Shown: positions 36,076-45,790 of the stretch, in pieces
How positions within the stretch are numbered: position 1 is the stretch's first letter
Layout of the letters: every line of letters begins with the position of its first letter
Assembly: GCF_032670585.1 (NCBI RefSeq)
Contig: NZ_JAVQHL010000004.1
Location: forward strand, 124,001 to 188,000
DNA length: 64,000 nucleotides
Source of the DNA: Ostreiculturibacter nitratireducens
GTDB lineage: Bacteria > Pseudomonadota > Alphaproteobacteria > Rhodobacterales > Rhodobacteraceae
Direction of reading: 5' to 3'
Notes under the pieces: model-generated
Databases searched by the model: none
What the model was told of the DNA's origin: nothing
Seen by the model: only the letters and a program-made list of their open reading frames with translations
Position numbers and translations under genes: made by a program

Positions 36076-36987
36076 ATGGACTGGGACAAGCTGCGAATCT
36101 TTCATGCGGTGGCGGACGCGGGCAGCCTCACGCATGCCGGCGACGCGCTGCACCTTTCGCAGTCGGCGGTCAGCCGGCAGATCCGGGCGCTGGAAGAAAG
36201 CCTGAACACGACGCTTTTCCACCGCCATGCACGGGGACTGATTCTGACCGAGCAGGGCGAGCTTCTGTTCGAGGCCACGCAGGCGATGAACAAGCGGCTT
36301 GAGGCGGCCGCGGCGCGGATCCGGGACACCGAGGAAGAGGTGTTCGGCGAGTTGCGCGTCACCACGACCACGGGCTTCGGCACGCTCTGGCTCGCACCGC
36401 GGCTCCCGAAGCTTTACGAGCGCTATCCGAATCTCAAGCTTGACCTGATGCTGGAAGAGCGCGTGCTGGACCTGCCGATGCGGGAAGCGGACGTGGCGAT
36501 CCGGATGAAGGAACCCTCGCAGGCGGACCTGATCCGGCGGCGGCTGATGAACATCCGCATGCGTCTTTACGCGACGCCGAAATACATTTCCGAGCACGGA
36601 ATGCCGGAGACGATCGAGGACATCGCGAACCACCGCCTGATCGCCCAGCACGCGGGGACGCCGCAAGTCGCGGCCGGCGCCTCTCTGGTGGCACGGCTTC
36701 TGGGGCTGAACATCGCCTCCACTCTGACCGTCAACAACTACTTCGGTGTGCTGCAAGGCGTGGCGAACCATCTCGGCATCGGGGTACTGCCAGATTACCT
36801 GACCGCTGACTTCCCGGACCTCATCCGCGTCCTCCCGGACGTCGAATCCGTCGAGGTGCCCGTGTTCCTCGCCTATCCGGAAGAACTGCGCCACTCCAAG
36901 CGCGTTGCGGCCTTCCGCGACTTCGTCACCGAGGAGATCATCGCCTACCGCCGGCGGCAGCACGAAGAGGATGCAATCTCCGGTTGA
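36076..36987 (+). CDS. LysR-family transcriptional regulator
   Basis: 303 residues. N-terminal winged helix (MDWDKLRIFHAVADAGSLTH; LHLSQSAVSRQIRALEESL), linker helix, and two-lobed effector domain (GELRVTTTTGFGTLWLAPRL onward). Divergent from the indolepyruvate oxidoreductase gene. LysR proteins commonly activate the divergent neighbour, so the oxidoreductase is the first candidate target; the effector is unknown. No clear terminator of its own is seen before the candidate small RNA at 37079. Confidence 0.92.
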   Translation: MDWDKLRIFHAVADAGSLTHAGDALHLSQSAVSRQIRALEESLNTTLFHRHARGLILTEQGELLFEATQAMNKRLEAAAARIRDTEEEVFGELRVTTTTGFGTLWLAPRLPKLYERYPNLKLDLMLEERVLDLPMREADVAIRMKEPSQADLIRRRLMNIRMRLYATPKYISEHGMPETIEDIANHRLIAQHAGTPQVAAGASLVARLLGLNIASTLTVNNYFGVLQGVANHLGIGVLPDYLTADFPDLIRVLPDVESVEVPVFLAYPEELRHSKRVAAFRDFVTEEIIAYRRRQHEEDAISG

Positions 36988-37043
36988 CCTGAGGTATGTA
37001 TGCAACGCATGTCGGCTATGTTGCACTTGCGGCATTTATTTCC

Positions 37044-37072
37044 TTGAACCGTGCGCATACTGCCCATAAATC
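37044..37072 (+). promoter_or_regulatory. Promoter of the candidate small RNA
   Basis: TTGAAC (37044-37049), 17-base spacer, TAAATC (37067-37072). The expected transcript start near 37079 coincides with the first base of the 5' stem-loop. Upstream, TGCAAC (37001-37006) and GTTGCA (37020-37025) form an inverted repeat that could be a regulator site. Confidence 0.55.
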
Positions 37073-37078
37073 GGGCTT

Positions 37079-37158
37079 GAAGGTGATGGTTGAGGCAACT
37101 CTCATCACCTTCTACCTCCCTGTTGGACTTTGGCCGAGCTTTGCTCGGCCTTTTTTTT
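37079..37158 (+). ncRNA. Candidate trans-acting small RNA with an anti-Shine-Dalgarno segment
   Basis: About 80 bases. The 5' stem-loop pairs GAAGGTGATG (37079-37088) with CATCACCTTC (37103-37112), ten perfect pairs, with GTTG/CAAC stacking inside the loop. A short unpaired stretch contains ACCTCCC (37114-37120), complementary to a strong ribosome-binding site. It ends in GGCCGAGC, TTT, GCTCGGCC and eight T (37132-37158), a textbook terminator. No convincing protein is encoded. Pyrimidine-rich CCUCC loops are known in Rhodobacter stress RNAs (CcsR type), though this one has a single such segment and different neighbours. Targets are unknown. Confidence 0.6.
37132..37158 (+). terminator. Rho-independent terminator upstream of purL
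   Basis: Perfect eight-base stem GGCCGAGC (37132-37139) with GCTCGGCC (37143-37150), loop of three, then eight T (37151-37158). It ends the candidate small RNA and would also stop read-through from the LysR gene. Confidence 0.95.
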
Positions 37159-37237
37159 CGCCAGACTCGCGGCGGTCGGCCCTTTCCCCTCGGCGGGGCA
37201 TCTTCTATGAGAGGCCCGACTCTGAGCGGGGGCCCAA

Positions 37238-39397
<2,160 letters not shown>

Positions 39398-39475
39398 TCG
39401 ACCGCCCAAAGACCCAGACAACCCGGCCGCGGCACCTCGGAATCGCCGCGGCGGGCCCAGCATGACGGAGCCACC

Positions 39476-39504
39476 TTGCGGCCCCGCGCGGCGGGTCCTA
39501 CATT
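39476..39504 (+). promoter_or_regulatory. Possible promoter of the bolA-grxD pair
   Basis: TTGCGG (39476-39481), 17-base spacer, TACATT (39499-39504), 34 bases before the bolA-family start. Moderate match only. Confidence 0.35.
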
Positions 39505-39537
39505 TCGAAGCAAGGTAAGAACGGCAGGGAACGCCCC

Positions 39538-39780
39538 ATGGCAATGGAAGCCCAAGACATCGAAAACCTCATCCGCGACGCCTTCCCCGAGGCGAAGATC
39601 ACCATCACCGATCTGGCGGGCGACGGGAACCACTTCGCCGCCGAAGTGATCGACGAAAGCTTCCGTGGGCTGAACCGCGTCCAGCAGCAGCGCGCCGTTT
39701 ATGCCGCGTTGAAGGGCAAGATGGATGGCAAGAATGGCGAGCTTCATGCGCTCGCCCTGACCACGAAGGCGCCTGACTGA
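39538..39780 (+). CDS. BolA/IbaG family protein
   Basis: 80 residues, a single BolA domain: KITITDLAGDGNHFAAEVIDESFRG with the conserved metal-ligand histidine, LNRVQQQRAVYAALKGKM, and GELHALALTTKAP. The short form resembles IbaG-type BolA proteins that form Fe-S bridged heterodimers with monothiol glutaredoxins. The next gene is exactly such a glutaredoxin, 28 bases downstream, supporting a role in iron-sulphur or iron homeostasis. A second ATG at 39544 is an alternative start. Confidence 0.93.
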   Translation: MAMEAQDIENLIRDAFPEAKITITDLAGDGNHFAAEVIDESFRGLNRVQQQRAVYAALKGKMDGKNGELHALALTTKAPD

Positions 39781-39808
39781 GGCGCCCCCCAAGAAGAGGA
39801 TCAAGGAC

Positions 39809-40168
<360 letters not shown>

Positions 40169-40196
40169 GACGGATCACTCCTTCACCGTATCGCCG

Positions 40197-40219
40197 CGGC
40201 CGCGCCCTGTGCGCGGCCG
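40197..40219. terminator. GC-rich hairpin between grxD and zapA
   Basis: CGGCCGCGC (40197-40205) and GCGCGGCCG (40211-40219), nine perfect pairs with a five-base loop, between convergent genes. No T run follows, so termination strength is uncertain. Confidence 0.45.
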
Positions 40220-40262
40220 TCTGCGTTGCAGGGGCCTTGGGCGCGCCGGAAAGACGCGAATA

Positions 40263-40637
40263 TCAGTCCTCGTCGACGGTCTCGACCCTCGCCGCCAGCG
40301 CCTCGACGCGTTCCGCCATTTCGGCCAGAAGCGACAGCGCCCTGGCGGTCTCTTCTCCGCTGTCCGTATCCGGTTGGGCGGACGCGAGCTTCGCCTCGAC
40401 CGCCTCCGCCCGCGCCTTTGCGGCGCGAAGCTGATCCTCCAGCGCCGCGGTCTTGTCGGCCAGCATCAGCCCCGCCATCAGAAGCATCCGGGATTCCGGC
40501 ATCCGGCCGATATTCGAGACGAGCCCGCTCGCTTCGTTATCTAGCATCTTGGCGGCGGCGTGCAGGAAGTGCTCTTCCCCGTCCTGGCAGGCGACATCGA
40601 ATTCACGTCCGCCGATGGAGATCTTGACCTCAGGCAT
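40263..40637 (-). CDS. zapA: Cell division protein ZapA
   Basis: 124 residues. N-terminal ZapA domain (PEVKISIGGREFDVACQDGEEHFLHAAAKMLDNEAS) followed by a coiled coil (ADKTAALEDQLRAAKARAEAVEAKL) and a short acidic end. ZapA crosslinks FtsZ filaments in the division ring. ATG 40637 lies six bases after GGAGG; the adjacent ATG 40640 is too close. The start lies within the last codons of the coiled-coil gene upstream, indicating translational coupling. Confidence 0.93.
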   Translation of the reverse strand: MPEVKISIGGREFDVACQDGEEHFLHAAAKMLDNEASGLVSNIGRMPESRMLLMAGLMLADKTAALEDQLRAAKARAEAVEAKLASAQPDTDSGEETARALSLLAEMAERVEALAARVETVDED

Positions 40638-41157
40638 CATTGGCCTCCTCTCCCGCCTCCGCCTTGTCCATGACCGGCCCAAGCGCGCTGAGTATAGCGT
40701 CGAGTTCGGCGATTTCGGCCGCGCGGGCGGCCCGGAGCGCGTCGAATTCGGCCTTCAGCGAGGCGTTGAGCAATTCAGGATCCGACACGCCCGCCTCTGC
40801 CGCCTCACGAAGAACCCGGTTCGTGTCGGCGAGTTCCGCGGCGACCCGCTTGTGCCGCTCAAGCTCCACGGCCGCGGCATCGGCATCGCGCTTGAGGTCC
40901 GTGATCTGCCGCTGGAGCCCGGCGATGGCGCGTTCCTGCTTCCTGCGGACCGCGCGGATGCGTTCGATCAACTGGTTGTTCGAGTCGCGCTCCGTGGCCA
41001 GTGCCGCGCGCAGGCTCTCCAACTCCGCTGCGACCTCCGGGTCGATGCCGGCCTCGAACGCCGGTTCGGCGACCTCCGCTGCCCGCGCCTCGAGTCCTTT
41101 CCCGATCCGGTCAAGCGCGGCCGCGATCCGCCTCTGGTATTCGGCGAGTTCGCTCAT
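40630..41157 (-). CDS. Coiled-coil protein of unknown function, coupled to zapA
   Basis: 175 residues, almost entirely charged helix with heptad character between about residues 35 and 160 (AAELESLRAALATERDSNNQLIERIRAVRRKQERAIAGLQRQITDLK is the core region). No membrane segment, signal or enzyme motif. It begins MSELAEYQRRIAAALDRIG; the longer frame adds an unconserved leader. It overlaps zapA by eight bases. In E. coli the ZapA partner ZapB is a small coiled coil, so a division role is a reasonable inference, but the sequence itself is not recognisably ZapB. Confidence 0.8.
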   Translation of the reverse strand: MSELAEYQRRIAAALDRIGKGLEARAAEVAEPAFEAGIDPEVAAELESLRAALATERDSNNQLIERIRAVRRKQERAIAGLQRQITDLKRDADAAAVELERHKRVAAELADTNRVLREAAEAGVSDPELLNASLKAEFDALRAARAAEIAELDAILSALGPVMDKAEAGEEANDA

Positions 41158-41395
41158 CCTGCCTGTTCCCCCTGTCGCCCGTTCATTGCCGGGCCGAGAC
41201 TTCATGATGCTGCGGGCGCCTCTGCCCGAAGCGAATCGGATTTTTCCGACCTTCGTTCAATCTTAACCGAATCCGCCCGGTGCATGAGCCCCCTTTTCGC
41301 CCAATGACTTGGGGCCCGCGCTTGCTATTGTGCTTGGGCCTGCTATCAGAAGCCTCGCGAAACGCCACCGTGCCTTAAGACGAAGGATGACTGCA

Positions 41396-43414
41396 TTGGA
41401 TATCGCCACGCTCCGCGACAAGCACGCGCACCACTGGAACATGGCCGCTGCGCTTCGGGTTCTTGCCATGGATGCGGTCCAGGCCGCGAATTCGGGCCAT
41501 CCCGGGATGCCGATGGGCATGGCGGACGTGGCAACCGTGCTCTTCACGAAACACCTGAAGTTCGACGCCTCGACGCCCGACTGGGCCGACCGGGACCGGT
41601 TCATCCTGTCGGCGGGCCACGGCTCGATGCTCCTCTACGCCCTTCTGCACCTGACGGGCTACGAGGACATGACGATCGACCAGCTCCGGAACTTCCGTCA
41701 GTGGGGCGCGATCACGGCAGGTCACCCCGAATACGGGCACGCGAAGGGGATCGAGACCACGACCGGTCCGCTCGGCCAGGGCATCGCGAACGCGGTCGGC
41801 TTCGCCATGGCCGAAGAAGCGCTCCGCGCCCGCTTCGGCGCGGGCGTCGCCGATCACCACACCTGGGTGATCGCGGGTGACGGCTGCCTGATGGAGGGCA
41901 TCAGCCACGAGGCGATCGGCCTTGCCGGCATGCAGAAGCTGTCGAAGCTGATCGTGCTCTGGGACAACAACAACATCTCGATCGATGGCAAGGTGAGCCT
42001 TTCGGACATCACCGACCAGCGCGCGCGCTTCGCCGCCGCGGGCTGGCGCGTCCTGGCCTGCGACGGCCATGACCCGGTCGAGATCGAGCACGCGATGAAC
42101 GAGGCGAAGGACTCCGACCGCCCGGTTCTGATCGACTGCAAGACGCATATCGGCTTCGGCAGCCCGAAGAAGCAGGACTCCGCATCGGCCCACGGTTCGC
42201 CGCTCGGCCCCGACGAGATCGCGAAGGTGCGCGAAATCTACGGCTGGAACTACCCGCCCTTCGAGATCCCGGCGGAGATCCGCACCGCCTGGGCCGAAGC
42301 CGGCAAGCGCGGCGTCGCCGCGCGCCACGTCTGGGAAGGCAACCTTGCCCGTCTTTCCTCGACCAAGCGCGAAGAGTTCGAGCGCCGCATGGCAGGCGAC
42401 ACGCCGAAGAAGCTCGCCACGACGATCCGCGCGCTGAAGAAACAGGCGACCGAAGCCAAGCACAAGGTCGCGACGCGGAAAGCCTCCGAGATGGTGCTCG
42501 AGGTCGTGAACCCTGTCATGCCCGAGACGATCGGCGGATCGGCCGACCTGACCGGATCGAACAACACCAAGACCGCTGATCTCGGCATCTTCAACCCGGA
42601 CAACCGCAGGGGCCGCTACGTCCACTACGGCATCCGCGAGCACGGCATGGCCGCGGCGATGAACGGCATCGCGCTGCACGGGGGCTTCCGCCCCTATGGC
42701 GGGACGTTCCTCGTCTTCACCGACTACGCGCGCGGCGCCGTGCGCCTGTCGGCGCTGATGGGCATTCCGGTCACCTACGTGATGACGCATGACTCCATCG
42801 GCCTCGGCGAGGATGGCCCCACCCACCAGCCGGTCGAGCATCTGGCCATGTGCCGTGCGACGCCGAACACCTACACCTTCCGCCCGGCAGACGTGGTCGA
42901 GACGGCCGAAGCCTGGGAACTGGCGCTGACCTCGAAGCGGACGCCGTCCGTTCTGGCGCTGTCGCGTCAGAACCTGCCGCTCGTCCGTGACAAGCACACG
43001 ACGAAAAACCTCTCGGCACAGGGCGCCTACGTGCTCCGCGAGGCCGAGGGCAAGCGGAAGGCCATCCTTCTGGCGACCGGCTCCGAGGTGGAAGTGGCGC
43101 TGAAGGCACGCGATCTTCTGCAGGCCGAGGGCATCGGCACCCGCGTCGTTTCCGTGCCCTGCATGGAACTCTTCGCCGCGCAGGAAGAGGCCTATCGCAA
43201 GAAGGTCCTGCCCGCGGGTCCGGTGCGCGTTGCCGTCGAGGCCGCAGTTCGCCAGCCCTGGGACCGCTGGCTGCTCGGCGAGCGCGGGCGCGAGGCGAAG
43301 GCCGGTTTCGTCGGCATGGACAGCTTCGGCGCCTCGGCCCCGGCAGAGCGGCTCTACGAGGAATTCGGCATCACCGCCGAAGCCGTGGCCGCGAAGGTCA
43401 AATCGCTGCTCTGA
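41396..43414 (+). CDS. tkt: Transketolase
   Basis: Transfers two-carbon units in the pentose phosphate (and, where present, Calvin) pathway. About 672 residues. TPP motif GDGCLMEGISHEA, N-terminal SGHPGMPMGMADVATVLF, HPEYGHAKGIETTTGPLGQG, and the pyrimidine-domain segments GIREHGMAAAMNGIALHGG and HDSIGLGEDGPTHQPVEHL. The TTG at 41396 is taken as start because GAAGG lies nine bases upstream and the product then begins MDIATLRDK; the ATG at 41387 touches the same GAAGG and would add three residues. Divergent from the zapA operon. Confidence 0.95.
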   Translation: MDIATLRDKHAHHWNMAAALRVLAMDAVQAANSGHPGMPMGMADVATVLFTKHLKFDASTPDWADRDRFILSAGHGSMLLYALLHLTGYEDMTIDQLRNFRQWGAITAGHPEYGHAKGIETTTGPLGQGIANAVGFAMAEEALRARFGAGVADHHTWVIAGDGCLMEGISHEAIGLAGMQKLSKLIVLWDNNNISIDGKVSLSDITDQRARFAAAGWRVLACDGHDPVEIEHAMNEAKDSDRPVLIDCKTHIGFGSPKKQDSASAHGSPLGPDEIAKVREIYGWNYPPFEIPAEIRTAWAEAGKRGVAARHVWEGNLARLSSTKREEFERRMAGDTPKKLATTIRALKKQATEAKHKVATRKASEMVLEVVNPVMPETIGGSADLTGSNNTKTADLGIFNPDNRRGRYVHYGIREHGMAAAMNGIALHGGFRPYGGTFLVFTDYARGAVRLSALMGIPVTYVMTHDSIGLGEDGPTHQPVEHLAMCRATPNTYTFRPADVVETAEAWELALTSKRTPSVLALSRQNLPLVRDKHTTKNLSAQGAYVLREAEGKRKAILLATGSEVEVALKARDLLQAEGIGTRVVSVPCMELFAAQEEAYRKKVLPAGPVRVAVEAAVRQPWDRWLLGERGREAKAGFVGMDSFGASAPAERLYEEFGITAEAVAAKVKSLL

Positions 43415-43423
43415 GCAGCCCGC

Positions 43424-44383
43424 TCAGTGCGACTTGCCCGGCCTGACGAGCCCCGCGAGGGGCTCGATCAGGTATTTGACGACAGGGATCAGCAGGAAAC
43501 CGAGGGCGAGGCCGAAGAAGCCGTCCAGCCCCGCGGTGACGATCCAGGCGGCGGCCCCCGCAATCGCGGGGACCGCATGCGCCGCTGCCTCGGCCGCGTG
43601 GTGGATCCAGGCATAGGGCGCATGCCAGCCAAGCTCATCAAGCCCATGAAGCACGATGGAACCGCCGACCCACAGCATGGCGGCCGTTCCGACCGTGCTG
43701 ATGAACGTCATGACCGAAGGCATGCCGTTGACGATCCTGAGACCCAGAGCCCGCGTCGCGGCGAGGCGCCCGGTCTGGTGCATCCTCAGACCCATGTCAT
43801 CCGCCTTCACCAGCACCGCCACGCTGCCATAGACGAGCAGCGTGATCCCGACCGCGACGGCGGCAAGAACCACCCCCTCGATCCAGAGACTGTCCGCCTC
43901 GATCGCGGCCAGCGAGATCGTCATGATCTCTGCTGAAAGGATGAAGTCGGTCTTGATCGCCCCGGCGACGCGCTCCCGTTCCAGATGCGCGGCGTCGATC
44001 GTTTCCGGGGCGTGATGTTCGTCGCTTTTCGGGTAGAGGACGTGCAACACCTTCTCGGCCCCTTCGAAGCACAGATAGGCCCCGCCGATCATCAGGAGAG
44101 GCATCAGGACCCAAGGCGCGAAGGCGTTCAGAAGCATCGCGGCCGGCAAGAGGATGACGAGCTTGTTGTAGAGCGAGCCGCGCGCAATCTTGGCGACGAT
44201 GGGGATTTCGCGGACCGCCGGAAGGCCGGTCACGTATTTCGGCGTCACCGCCGCGTCGTCGACGACGACGCCGGCGGCCTTCGCGCCGACCTTGGCGGCC
44301 TGCCCGGCCACGTCATCGACCTGCGCCGCCGCGAGTTTCGCAAGCGCCGCCACGTCGTCGAGAAGCGCCAGAAGTCCGCTCAT
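43424..44383 (-). CDS. DUF808 (YedI-like) inner-membrane protein
   Basis: 319 residues with about six membrane segments. DUF808 hallmarks are the N terminus MSGLLALLDDVAALAKLAA, the conserved DDAAVTPKYVTGLPAVREIPIV segment and KTDFILSAEIMTISLAAIE. The family occurs widely as a conserved inner-membrane protein without assigned function. Convergent with tkt, only nine bases apart. Confidence 0.93.
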   Translation of the reverse strand: MSGLLALLDDVAALAKLAAAQVDDVAGQAAKVGAKAAGVVVDDAAVTPKYVTGLPAVREIPIVAKIARGSLYNKLVILLPAAMLLNAFAPWVLMPLLMIGGAYLCFEGAEKVLHVLYPKSDEHHAPETIDAAHLERERVAGAIKTDFILSAEIMTISLAAIEADSLWIEGVVLAAVAVGITLLVYGSVAVLVKADDMGLRMHQTGRLAATRALGLRIVNGMPSVMTFISTVGTAAMLWVGGSIVLHGLDELGWHAPYAWIHHAAEAAAHAVPAIAGAAAWIVTAGLDGFFGLALGFLLIPVVKYLIEPLAGLVRPGKSH

Positions 44384-44477
44384 CGATTCATTCCCTGCCC
44401 TGTCTGCCTTTCGTCAGGGTAAGGCCCTCGCCCGCGGACGCAAGACGGGTCTGCGGGCGGATGACGGCGATGGCCGA

Positions 44478-44906
44478 TCAGGCGTCGAAGAGCGCGCGGA
44501 TCTCCTTGGTGAAGGCCTCGCGGACGTCCTTCATCTCACCGGCCGAGATATGCGCGTCGAGCACGTCGATCACCGCGCCGATCGCGTGCGGCGCGTCACC
44601 CAGCGGATCCGTTTCGAAGGATTTCTGGATCCGGTCCTCGAAAGCCTTGGCCGTCCGCATTTTCACTGGGTTCCGCGACGGGTTCCAGCCTTCATAGTAG
44701 ATCCCGCGGATCAGGGTCGGCAACTGAGCACCCAGATCAGCAGCCTCATCGACCGTCAGGTGATCGCGGATCGCGTGAAGGACCGCGCGCATCAACCGAT
44801 AGCCTCGCTGTTTGTCGTCCCAGCCGGTGCGGTAATCGACTTCGTTCAACCAGACATTGGCCGTCTGCACGGCTTCGTCGATGATCTTCAGCCCCAGAGC
44901 GCTCAT
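44478..44906 (-). CDS. DUF2267 domain protein
   Basis: 142 residues, small helical protein. Matches DUF2267: tandem helical repeats with AVLHAIRDHLTVDEAADLGAQLPTLIRGIYYEGW. ATG 44906 follows GGAGGAGGG; the longer frame is spurious. Function unknown; members are often near stress genes. It shares its upstream region, with two FNR/CRP-like boxes, with the HPF/cold-shock gene. Confidence 0.9.
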   Translation of the reverse strand: MSALGLKIIDEAVQTANVWLNEVDYRTGWDDKQRGYRLMRAVLHAIRDHLTVDEAADLGAQLPTLIRGIYYEGWNPSRNPVKMRTAKAFEDRIQKSFETDPLGDAPHAIGAVIDVLDAHISAGEMKDVREAFTKEIRALFDA

Positions 44907-44969
44907 TTCCCTCCTCCTTCGGATTGACCGATCCTCGAGGGAGCCAAGCACGAAGGGGAAGAGGCTGCA

Positions 44970-45004
44970 TTGACCTGCGTCATGCCCCGCTTGACGCAGA
45001 TCAT
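44970..45004. promoter_or_regulatory. Tandem FNR/CRP-family boxes between DUF2267 and HPF/cold-shock genes
   Basis: TTGACCTGCGTCAT (44970-44983) and TTGACGCAGATCAT (44991-45004) each match the FNR-type consensus TTGAY-N4-RTCAA except for the last base. They are 21 bases apart centre to centre, two helical turns, on the same face of DNA. The second box is centred about 66 bases before the HPF/cold-shock ATG. Confidence 0.65.
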
Positions 45005-45063
45005 GGAGCGAGCCGTCGCGGCGAGGCAGGCTTCCATCAAGAGCAATGATGAAGGAGCGCCCC

Positions 45064-45615
45064 ATGGAAACCGAACCCCAGATCACCTTCCGCGGCCTCG
45101 ACCATTCGGATGCGGCGGAAGGAATCATCCGCGAGAAGATCGACAAGCTCGAAAGGTTCCACGACAGGATCACCTCGTGCCGGGTGACTGTCGAGAAGAC
45201 GACGCGGCAGGGGCACAAGGGGCACCTGTTCTATGTCGCGCTCGACATCGAGGTTCCAGGGGGCTCGGTGCATGTCAGCGGCAAGCCGGGTGACCAGAAT
45301 GCGCATGAGGACCTGAACGTGGCGATCCGCGACAGCTTCAACGCGGCGCAGCGGCAGCTTCAGGACCATGTCCGAAAGTCCGGCCCGGTTCACGTCAAGA
45401 GCCACCCCGAAAAGCACCACGGCCAGGTGGTGCGCCTGTTCCCGGATGAGGGCTACGGGTTCATCAAGACTCCCGGCGGACTCGAGGTCTATTTCCAGCG
45501 TGACAGCGTCGTTCGCGAGGACTGGGAGAGGATCGATTACCTGAGCGAAGTCGAGTTCAGCCTGATGGACGGCGAGAAGGGTCCCTTCGCCGTCAACGTC
45601 TCGATGCGGGCCTGA
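45064..45615 (+). CDS. HPF/RaiA-like ribosome-associated protein fused to a cold-shock domain
   Basis: 183 residues. Residues 5-108 form an HPF/RaiA-type fold (QITFRGLDHSDAAEGIIREKI; RVTVEKTTRQGHKGHLFYVALDIEVPGG; DLNVAIRDSFNAAQRQL). Residues 118-180 are a cold-shock OB domain (GQVVRLFPDEGYGFIKTPGG; VYFQRDSVV). Both halves bind rRNA or RNA, so a ribosome-protecting stress factor is the likely role. ATG 45064 lies seven bases after GGAG; two earlier ATGs (45046, 45049) lie before that ribosome site. A strong terminator follows at 45623. Confidence 0.9.
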   Translation: METEPQITFRGLDHSDAAEGIIREKIDKLERFHDRITSCRVTVEKTTRQGHKGHLFYVALDIEVPGGSVHVSGKPGDQNAHEDLNVAIRDSFNAAQRQLQDHVRKSGPVHVKSHPEKHHGQVVRLFPDEGYGFIKTPGGLEVYFQRDSVVREDWERIDYLSEVEFSLMDGEKGPFAVNVSMRA

Positions 45616-45622
45616 CCGCAGC

Positions 45623-45652
45623 ACACCGGCCGCAGACTTGCGGCCGGTGTTT
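45623..45652 (+). terminator. Terminator after the HPF/cold-shock gene
   Basis: Twelve-base perfect stem: ACACCGGCCGCA (45623-45634), loop GACT, TGCGGCCGGTGT (45639-45650), then TTCC. It lies eight bases after the stop and its 3' arm overlaps the first palindrome upstream of the gap gene. Confidence 0.8.
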
Positions 45653-45680
45653 CCGCTAACAGCGGATGTTTTCGCTAACA
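45648..45680. promoter_or_regulatory. Two LacI-type operator candidates upstream of the first gap gene
   Basis: TGTTTCCGCTAACA (45648-45661) and TGTTTTCGCTAACA (45667-45680) differ at one base and are 19 bases apart. Both have the central CG and TGTT...AACA arms of LacI-family operators; the second is flanked to give GATGTTTTCGCTAACATC. The same motif, in perfect palindromic form, precedes the second gap gene. Confidence 0.65.
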
Positions 45681-45790
45681 TCCTGAAAAAGCGTCGTTTT
45701 CGTACTTTTCCGGCGAGCCCTGCGCGTGTAGGAAAAAATGAGGATCCGCGCGATTGGCCCCGCGCGGTCGGAGAGCGAAGGAGTACGCGC

